Assembly (NCBI GenBank): GCA_024500155.1
Contig: CM044880.1
Span: forward strand, 8,370,001 to 8,434,000
Direction of reading: 5' to 3'
DNA length: 64,000 nt
DNA from: Chenopodium formosanum
Taxonomy: Eukaryota; Streptophyta; Magnoliopsida; Caryophyllales; Amaranthaceae
Part shown: positions 56,401 through 64,000 of the stretch, in pieces
How the letters are laid out: every line of letters starts with the position of its first letter
How positions within the stretch are numbered: the first letter of the stretch is position 1
The notes under the pieces: generated by a model
What the model was told of the DNA's origin: nothing
Databases searched by the model: none
Seen by the model: only the letters and a program-made list of their open reading frames with translations
Made by a program: the position numbers and the translations under genes

Positions 56401-56658
56401 TCAGTAAGCAAGCAGATAATAAGCAGCAGATTTATAATTCTCAACAAATCAAACTTCTACAAAAGCAATGGTAACCGAAGATAGTGGCATCAATCAAAGC
56501 AATTCAACTGGGTTAGTAAATTATCTCCAGTTAAAAGGAAGAGCTGAGTTCAAGAGTTTGATAGTTTTACTTTGAAGAATACTAATGATGAAGCTTAATT
56601 ATAAATGGTCATCAGTGTTATGAACAAGGGAAATTAGTAAAAATAAAAACACACACAC

Positions 56659-56701
<43 letters not shown>

Positions 56702-59463
56702 TCTCTGCACACCATATAAAGAGCAACAAGCTAAAGTATTTTAAAAGTCTCAATAACTTCAGCTGATAGATGATACATATATCTCATCTACAAAGAAAGT
56801 TATAGAATTATAAATTGAGAGCTTCTTGACACAACTACATAGCACGAATCTGGCAGGCTTCAAAACAGTATGCAAAAAATTACAAAAAGATAGTGGCAGC
56901 ATAATACTAGGAGCCCTAATAATGTAACCACATATGAAGACTGTCAAGGCCCATTCATATACTGGATTAAAAAGGGCAAACAAATAGTGTAAGATCCTCT
57001 AATGCCAAGAGAGCATATCAGCATCCTATAGAAGTCTAGATTAACAGACAACAATATTGACCTTGTAACATCAAGATTAAAATGTGAGAGCAGAAAATGC
57101 AAAATGACAATGGTATCATGTGACATGCTTTCAATAAAAGGTAGGGCCATAAGCAACGTAGCCACACATGCAGAAAGATTGGAAAATTAACAAGTATATA
57201 AATTATGGTTTCTGTTCTAAAAAATTACCAATACCAAACACCAGGGTGAAAAGGGTCTTGCATCGAATATTAACATTGACATGCAACATGAAAGTCAAAA
57301 TCGATATGTTGTATGTTTATATAACTCTTTATTATAAGTTATATTCGTTATAAAAGTTCCATATCCATTAAGTTATATTCATTATAATAAAAAGAAGTTA
57401 GCTAGAAGCTATACCTGAGTATCAAGGCTGTAAGGATTTGGCAACTGTTTCTCTTCCCAATCCTTCCTTAGTAGCCTAGGAGTCAAACCCCACCCAGGAC
57501 GATCAAATGCAGCAACAGTTCGACCTACTTGACGTGCCAGTGTCCCCATCACATGTCTCCATGAGAAAACTCCACCTCCAAATCCATGCACTAGGACAAT
57601 ACCACACTCTCCGTTTGCTTCCAAATTTGAATCCAATTTCAGAGGGCTTAAATCATTTATTACATCCTTGTCCTCCACAGCATCAAGGCTCATAGGAGGA
57701 AATTCATCAGATGAAACAGCAGAACGTGCCATATTTTCAAGCAATGGGTCAAACAAAGAAGAAGAATAGAAATTGTTGCTATAGCTTCTACACAGGTTAT
57801 GTTGGGTTTTTGATAGAGCATTTAATGGCCGATCAACATTTACCCTACCAATGCCCAGCTGAGGGCTACAGCTTCTACTGGGCTCAACAAAGGTTGTGGA
57901 TGACAAAGAACGTGCAGGAGAGCTAGGCATACTAATCTTGTAATGGAGCGTGAAGCCTTGACAAGTTGTGAATAAACTATCAATATCAGCAAGTAATCTG
58001 ACAGGCAAGACACCGTCATAACGGGTTAGACCATAAGGTTTCCTTCTTGTCTCACTGTCACTTTTAGGAGTAGCCTTTGCTGAGGAGGGAATGGGCGATC
58101 GTGGAAGCTTTTGATAGGCAGATAGCAAACTCTTGCAAGACAGAACCTGCCAAGAGGTTGATCACACTTCAGCATGACATTGGAAACGGTTAAACATTTC
58201 AAGCATAGCACTTTAACAACATATGATTGGCTTTAGAGAACAGCAAGGATAGCTAATAAATGACAAATGTGCAAAATTTAAGTTAATGGAGACAAATTCA
58301 CAACAACTAGAAGGCAAGCAACACTAAAAGGATGAAACCACAGGGGGGAACTACCGTCTCTGGATCAACCCGATGAAATAGAAGTTTTCTCCTCGCCTTG
58401 CAGCTAATTCGATAGGCAATAACCATATGGCCAAGAGCAAAAACTACAGATGACAGAAACAAAACAGGCATTCCCCAAGACTTTTTCAAATGAAGAATAC
58501 GCCTTGAAATAGAATGTGAAGCTTCAGCTACCATTTGAGAATTCGCAGAGAAAACACAGGCCTTTACTGACAGAAGAAGAATTGAAGAAATGGAACATAT
58601 CGTCACACTTCCAAGATATGGTCCATGAGAAAGAGCAGGAGCATCAGAGAGAGAATATACACCTGCAACGATGCATAAATCCATAAGCAATGGATGAGCA
58701 GACAATTCACAAATTACATACACAGCTACACTCATCTTCAAAACTACTTTCTCACCTATGTACATTCATCCAAAACCCAGAGTTCGCACGTATGTATTTC
58801 GTATATAACATAAGAACAACATTATCCAAATTTCGCCAAAAACTACGCATAGGATATACAATTCTAGGACTGCCCCATCACCACCCACAAAATGAACATA
58901 CCATAAAGCCATACCAAACCCTTTACACCGAGCATAACATCACCACTAGTTACATTAACCGGTACACCGAATATCAATAGCTACTAAAGAATCCCAGATG
59001 TTTACAAATTAGCAGAACAACAAATGAATCATTTAACCAAAAACATGCATAACTAACCAATATTCATATCAAATTCCATAATAAAAATTCTAATTCACCT
59101 CAATCTTAGCTCAGTATTGCTAAAAATACAATCAAAATCCACAGTTATATCAATAAATTGGATTGTAATAAAATCAAAGAAGAATTAAAATGATGAAAAG
59201 AGTGACATACAGGTAATAAGGAGAGATCTGAGGACAGAAACAAGAGGAATATCAATCAAAGAGCTCTTAAAAGCGTATCTTCTAAGGTGTTGTTTAAAGC
59301 TATAACACCTAACACAGGTGAAGCTTGAAACCAAAACACAAGGTACCAAAACATCTCCAATGGCTACCAACAATGGCAGACATTGCACCAATAATGACGC
59401 CACCATTGCCAACATGAAAAACACCGTTCTCAAACACCTCCTCAACCTCTCCCACCCCGCCAT
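53467..59463 (-). CDS. Alpha/beta-hydrolase superfamily protein with N-terminal membrane segments
   Basis: Seven exons (59463-59211, 58662-58355, 58146-57415, 56251-56123, 54696-54493, 54384-54184, 53595-53467) join in frame into 651 residues, close to the plant family typified by Arabidopsis At1g80280 and At1g15490. Residues about 12-50 and segments in 95-165 are hydrophobic and probably membrane-spanning. The hydrolase fold starts near 365: HGFGGG (374-379) is the oxyanion-hole strand, DRPGWG follows at 402-407, the nucleophile elbow is GHDDG at 451-455 with Asp453 in place of Ser, the acid is probably Asp591 (VTGAEDA), and the catalytic His is His619 (SGCGHLP). An Asp nucleophile is the arrangement of epoxide hydrolases and haloalkane dehalogenases. 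Substrate and cellular membrane are unknown. The start ATG is followed by a frame without upstream in-frame coding, and TATA/leader lie toward 59700. Confidence 0.9.
54036..54059. repeat. Poly(T) tract in hydrolase intron
   Basis: About 24 T residues, A on the sense strand of the gene. Confidence 0.85.
54125..54146. repeat. (AC)n microsatellite
   Basis: About 10 AC units in the intron 37 bp from the exon ending at 54184. Confidence 0.85.
56660..56699. repeat. (GA)n microsatellite
   Basis: About 19 perfect AG units in the large hydrolase intron between the exons at 57415 and 56251. Confidence 0.9.
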
Positions 59464-61233
59464 TATCGACTTTCTCTCTCCTCCGCCACCACAACCACCA
59501 CCGAAAAACCTCTAACACCTGAATAAAATCAAATAAATTAACGAAAAAAACGAATTTGAATGACTTTTTTTTTTTAGGTAGGATCGCGAGAGATCTGCGA
59601 TCGTAACGAAGTCGAAACCCTAACAGAGAAGAAGATAACCGTCGAAAATACAGCTTCTGCCATAGCCAGTTTAAATTAACCAACCAACCGTTGAAAAAAC
59701 GGTTTCAAAACGAATCAATTTCGCGTCGTTTCGATGGTTTTCTGGATGATCAGAGAATTTGTGATGAGGAAGAAGATGAATGTAGTTCCGCCATTGTTAG
59801 GGTTTCGAAGGTTTTTTTTTCTCTCTCTTCGAGAATTGAACGAACCAGTAGAACGAAGAAAGAGGAGAGAGAAAGAGAAGGAAACCGGCGATTGTTAATA
59901 AACGGCGAAAATGGGTAAACTTGAAAAATATTTGATTTCGGCGATTTTTTAATTTTTTAAAAAAAATGGTTTTGGATTAAAAAAAAAAAAAAAGGAAAAG
60001 AAAAAGGGTAAATGGTGGCGGGCATGTGTGGCCCAATTAGTGTTATGGGTTATTGTGTCGAGTTGATGTTTGCTTTATTGGAGCATGTTTGCTAGGGTAC
60101 TAATTTTGAATTTTGTGTTACCTTATTTTTTGTTGAGTTACACAATTTCTTTATGTTTTTTAAGGTATGGTGTTCTAGTGCATTGAGATCTGCGTTTGAA
60201 TTTGTGGCTATAGCCTATAGGTATAAATGTATAACCGTATAGAGGTATGTAATTTCGATTTGTATTTGTATTAAAGTAGGATTGGAATCGGATATTTGGA
60301 TATAATATTGGTCAAATTAATGATTGTTTGGATAATTGAATTTGCACAAGTATTTTATAAATTCTTAAACTCGCAAAATAGGTCCAAAATAAAATGAGTT
60401 GAAATAAGTTCGAATTAAAACATGTCTAATAGATCTGATATATGTGTATCAGTGTATGCTTCTGTAATAATAGAAGGGATGTTGTTTAATTGACAATCAA
60501 GACTTATTAATATCTAGTATGGACTACTGGAGTAGTAGCATATTGAGATTGGGTTAAGCTAAAAAACATGAACAGGTACAAGTATTACTTTTGTGTTATA
60601 AAGCCATACAATACTTCGTACAAAAGTAGAATGCAAAACTTGAAATCCAAAAATTGACTACTTGTACCTTTTAATTTGTAAGCTACATCTACTTGGTGTA
60701 TGATATTTTTTTATTGATACTCAAAACAAACATATTTAAGTGATCTATTCAAAAGTTGTAATGAATATATAGAATTTATCATCAAGTTGTTCACTAGTCT
60801 TTAAATTCAAGTTGGAACATTAACACAATCCTTCGACGAACTCAACATCAATTTTGGATGAGATCAATCCTTCAAAACCCTCATTCAAGAACTTAATTTA
60901 AGTTGATAGTTAATGAATTTACTAGCACAAAGAACTTAATTTAAGTTGATAGTTAATGAATTTACGAGCACAAAGTCACCATATGGTCAATGGCCAAAAC
61001 CCCGCGTTATAGAAGCAAAAAGATGATAGCATTTTATAAGCTCAAGGAATTGTAGGGTTATTAGTTTTGAGATAGAATTTGTGTTTTTTTTTCTCATGCC
61101 ATTTACAAATTCAAATAGAGATACCTAACATGACAGTGAAAGTCTAAACAGTCTAAAATAATCCATGATTGCTCAATTTAATTTCTCCATATTTTTTTTT
61201 TTTTTAATTTGACAAATAATTTCTCCATACTTA
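59464..61233. other. Hydrolase 5' leader/promoter and intergenic sequence
   Basis: 59464 to about 59900 is the likely leader and promoter of the minus-strand hydrolase gene; open frames there (59691-59918 and others) are low-complexity. From 59950 onward I see no gene. A phrase CAAAGAACTTAATTTAAG with flanks is tandemly repeated near 60890-60970. Confidence 0.5.
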
Positions 61234-61630
61234 GGGTCTGTTCTCATCGACTGAACTGAAATGAGCTGAACTGAACTGAAATGAATATTTTATAAGAGAA
61301 GGAAATTAGGAGTAGAGCTGAACTGAACTGAGCTGAATTGAATTGAACTGAAATGAATATTTTATAAGAGAAGGAAATTAGGAGCTGAACTGAACTGAAT
61401 ATTTTATAAGAGAAGGAAATTAGGAGCTGAACTGAACCGAACTGAACTAAAATGAATATTTTACAAGAGAAGGAAATTAGGAGTTGAACTGAACTGAAAT
61501 GAATATTTTATAAGAGAAGGAAAGTAGGTGCTGAACTGAACTGAACTGAAATGAAATTAATATTTTATAAGAGAAGGAAATTAGGAACTGAACTTAACTG
61601 AACTGAATTTCAACGTATGTGAACAGACCT
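61234..61630. mobile_element. PIF/Harbinger-like MITE with internal tandem repeats
   Basis: It starts GGGTCTGTTC, ends GAACAGACCT and is flanked by TTA at 61231-61233 and 61631-61633. Six or seven copies of a unit with CTGAACTGAA, AATATTTTATAAGAGAAGG and AAATTAGGAGCTG make up the body. Same family as 341-1065 and 8724-8890. No coding capacity. Confidence 0.85.
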
Positions 61631-61637
61631 TTAGTAA

Positions 61638-61638
<1 letters not shown>

Positions 61639-61680
<42 letters not shown>
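61639..61680. repeat. Poly(T) tract
   Basis: 42 T residues directly between the MITE and the Copia fragment. Confidence 0.9.
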
Positions 61681-61681
<1 letters not shown>

Positions 61682-61682
61682 A

Positions 61683-62640
61683 CAGGATAGTAACAAGTTG
61701 TCAAGTCTAATATTGTTTAGCTAATGGGCCAATGTTATCGGCCCTAATCTCTCGTTATATGGTGTGTACATATATACTTGTTCATACAGTAATACAACTA
61801 AGGAAAATCAATTCCTGACATGGTTTCAGAGCCTCTAAAATTATAATCCCTAAAATTCTAAATTATAAACCCTAAAATTCTTTAAAAAAAAAATGCGTGC
61901 TATTCTACTACTCCTACTACTTAATTAATAATGGTGAATGACAACAACATGATGTCTTCAATTAATTTCGATCACACTGGTGATTCGTCCACTGGTAATT
62001 TTCTACATAAGCAACGACGGAAATCGAATTTATATTGCACTCACTGTAAACGTACGAGTCACAATTATGACGATTGTTTTCTTGTTCATGGGCTATCTGA
62101 ATGGTACCTGGACAAATATGGACACCAAGGACGCTCTTCCTCTTCAAATGCTGATCCACTTATGTCTGGCGCTGCCACCTTGTCTGCCATCTCTACTATT
62201 CAGTTTCACGCCAATACTCCTACTTTGGATGGTGTGTAATTCTTCTACCCTTTCTGACGGCCATATTGATGGTGGTTATATTTCTTTGTCATGGATTATT
62301 GACATGGGTGCATCTCATCACGTTACTGGCAATGAGTACTCTCTACAATCAAGACGTTAGCATAATTATACCTTGTCTTGTTGACCTGTTGGTCTTATGG
62401 ATGGTGCTAAGGCTATAGCTACAAAGAAGGGTCGTGTTATCTTGGCGGATGACATTATTCTTGAACATGTTTTATTTGTTTCGCATTTAAGTTGCAATTT
62501 AATATCAGTGTCTAAATTGATTGATGATTCTCACTGTTGTACGATTCACTAATTCACAATCCCTGACACAAATACTCCGAAGTTACATTAGATGAACAAC
62601 TCACATGCATGTATTGTTAAAGGTGAAATGAAAATGTCGA
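61683..62640 (+). pseudogene. Deleted Ty1/Copia fragment: LTR end, primer site, gag zinc knuckle, protease, GAG-pre-integrase
   Basis: LTR-like sequence ends at about 61820 and is followed by TGGTTTCAGAGCC, a near match to the initiator tRNA-Met primer site. A frame from 61931 then reads CTHCKRTSHNYDDC, a CX2CX4HX4C zinc knuckle, but the large N-terminal part of Gag is missing. In other frames WIIDMGASHHVTGN is a protease with the catalytic DSGA changed to DMGA, and GLMDGAKAIATKKG with SCNLISVSKLIDD is a GAG-pre-integrase region. Frameshifts, an internal deletion and loss of everything downstream make it inactive. Confidence 0.85.
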
Positions 62641-64000
62641 TTCACTAACCGCTACAACTCTACGTAGTAAATTAAAATGAAATGATTTTCGGTTACTAAA
62701 ATAATTTTTAATTCCGAAAGATCCTCACTTATTATATGTGGAGTGGAGTATTATTTCTTCCTCAAGCGTGTATATTAAATAATCAAAGCAAGCATTACAA
62801 AAGTAGATACTCCGTATAAATAATTTATCTCCACCTAACAAATAAAAAGGTGAGAATATTTTGATGCATTTACATTAATTATAATAAGAAATCTGTCTGG
62901 TATGCTTCTTTAAAAACCATACAAACTGTCAAATGGATAAAAGTGACAATATAATCATATGATTGGGTTAGTAGAGAAATTCATAATGGTCATCCTCGTA
63001 GTATACTCTGTCACTTGTTTTTCTGATAACATATTTCGTTGTATAGAATCTTTTGCATTGTTGTCACTTGATTCTACTTTGTAATTTTCTGTATACTAAA
63101 CAGAATATTTATGCATGTAAATTTACAAATAACTTGAATGATCAGGTAATTACCTAAAAAAAAGACATATTAGACTTTTTTTCACTATTTATACATTACC
63201 TTTGACAATAGTTTTTTATTAACGTATTAATAACATCAAATTTTATCATAAAATTAATTGCTAAATAATTTTTGATATAAAGTTTCATAGTATAACTTTT
63301 TTATAATATACATTAACATTTACTTATGTAAAAATAAGATGAACTAGTACATCGACATGTGCGCAGTGTTTGATTGTGTGATTACTTTTTATGAGACAAA
63401 GGGAGTAATAAGTTAATCACATTAAAAAGTTATTTTCATCAAAACAATAACTAATACATAGTCACACACTCACAAAACCTCACATAGTCTTTAAAAGAAC
63501 AACTTGTATTATAACTCATTAGGTACTTGTGTGTTGTTCTAGTTACCTTACTTTTCAGATATTTTGGTGCAAATGACGTTTTCTAGCTTAACTATTTTCA
63601 TTTGTAAAAGGTGATTATTCACAAAATATTTATTTATATATCTTGATGATTTTACCAAACAAAGCCTTTAGAAAGAATTTTTAAGGAGATGAAAAAATTT
63701 CGACACAACTCATCGAGTACAACCTACAAGCCAAATTTTCCTAAAAAAATAGTAAAATAAAATTTACAAGCCAAATACACAATAGCACATTAGTTGCTCC
63801 ATATCTATTTATCCTAAAAATATGAGCTTAAACATGACCCACCTTGTTCCAACTCTGCCAAGACATGTCGTTATATAGCTAACGGTCAGAAATTTCAAAA
63901 AAAGCAAAAAGAAAGAATCTGAAGTGGGGCATTTAAAATCTGAAACGGCTTTTTCGGACACTCTGTACTCTGCCAACTGCATTCGGGGTCACACGATTAA
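62641..64000. other. AT-rich sequence to the window end, nothing recognised
   Basis: No open frame of note and no complete transposon ends. The last 150 bases (CAAAAAGAAAGAATC, AACGGCTTTTTCGG) could be the promoter of a gene beyond the window. Confidence 0.45.

Noticed and set aside
56057..56447. Hydrophobic open frames around the hydrolase exon at 56251-56123
   Set aside because: They are extensions of the real exon into AT-rich intron sequence or shadows in other frames.
1..64000. CRISPR array, operon or prophage-type system
   Set aside because: All repeats found are microsatellites, minisatellites or transposon subterminal motifs, and genes have spliceosomal introns, so the DNA is a plant nuclear genome.

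Overview
The window is nuclear DNA from a flowering plant. Four of the protein-coding genes are recognisable plant families, two of them with many GT-AG introns, and most of the rest is AT-rich sequence full of plant transposons (Copia, a Cassandra-type LTR, CACTA, hAT, PIF/Harbinger-, Stowaway- and Mutator-like elements, Helitrons, LINE and SINE remnants). The recurrent CTGAA/CTGAG-rich MITE reminds me of Caryophyllales genomes such as spinach, but that is an impression, not a demonstrated identification.

Layout. 1-4.0 kb: MITEs and long AAT arrays. 4.4-7.7 kb (+): a six-exon gene for a secreted/type I membrane protein with a Cys-rich region and a thrombospondin type-1 module; two tRNA-Leu(CAA) genes lie antisense in its fourth intron. 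7.8-10.45 kb: a retroposon with target-site duplication (TSD), a MITE, a Cassandra-type solo LTR split by a hAT element, and a Stowaway MITE. 10.9-13.9 kb (+): histone H2A.Z in two exons. 14.7-37.3 kb: a cluster of four single-exon FCP1-like (HAD, DLDHT) phosphatase genes plus one broken copy, separated by a SINE, a Helitron, a CACTA element (23486-25229), a full-length decayed Copia element (25601-30964) and a Mutator-like element with a 33-bp minisatellite. 38.3-46.9 kb (-): a 12-coding-exon BAH + RRM gene resembling ANTI-SILENCING 1 (ASI1/IBM2/SG1), with a LINE fragment in its 5'UTR intron. 49-53 kb: Helitron, Stowaway MITEs and tandem duplications. 53.5-59.5 kb (-): a seven-exon alpha/beta-hydrolase gene with N-terminal membrane segments. 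61.2-62.6 kb: a MITE and a deleted Copia fragment.

The most informative structure is a direct tandem segmental duplication. Its left unit runs from inside the first FCP1-like gene (about 15271) to 33840, its right unit from 33841 to about 38417 inside the last exon of the ASI1-like gene. The junction at 33840/33841 fuses a 44-bp piece of the ASI1-like last exon to an internal piece of the FCP1-like gene. This explains one broken FCP1-like copy and the near-identical pair at 31688 and 36405. Transposons present in one unit and absent from the other can be ordered relative to the duplication.

Functionally the window holds several chromatin or RNA polymerase II related genes (H2A.Z, FCP1-like phosphatases, ASI1-like), but nothing in the sequence shows that they work as one system. 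Gene models were assembled by hand from splice signals and reading-frame continuity. I found no CRISPR array, rRNA gene or organellar insertion.
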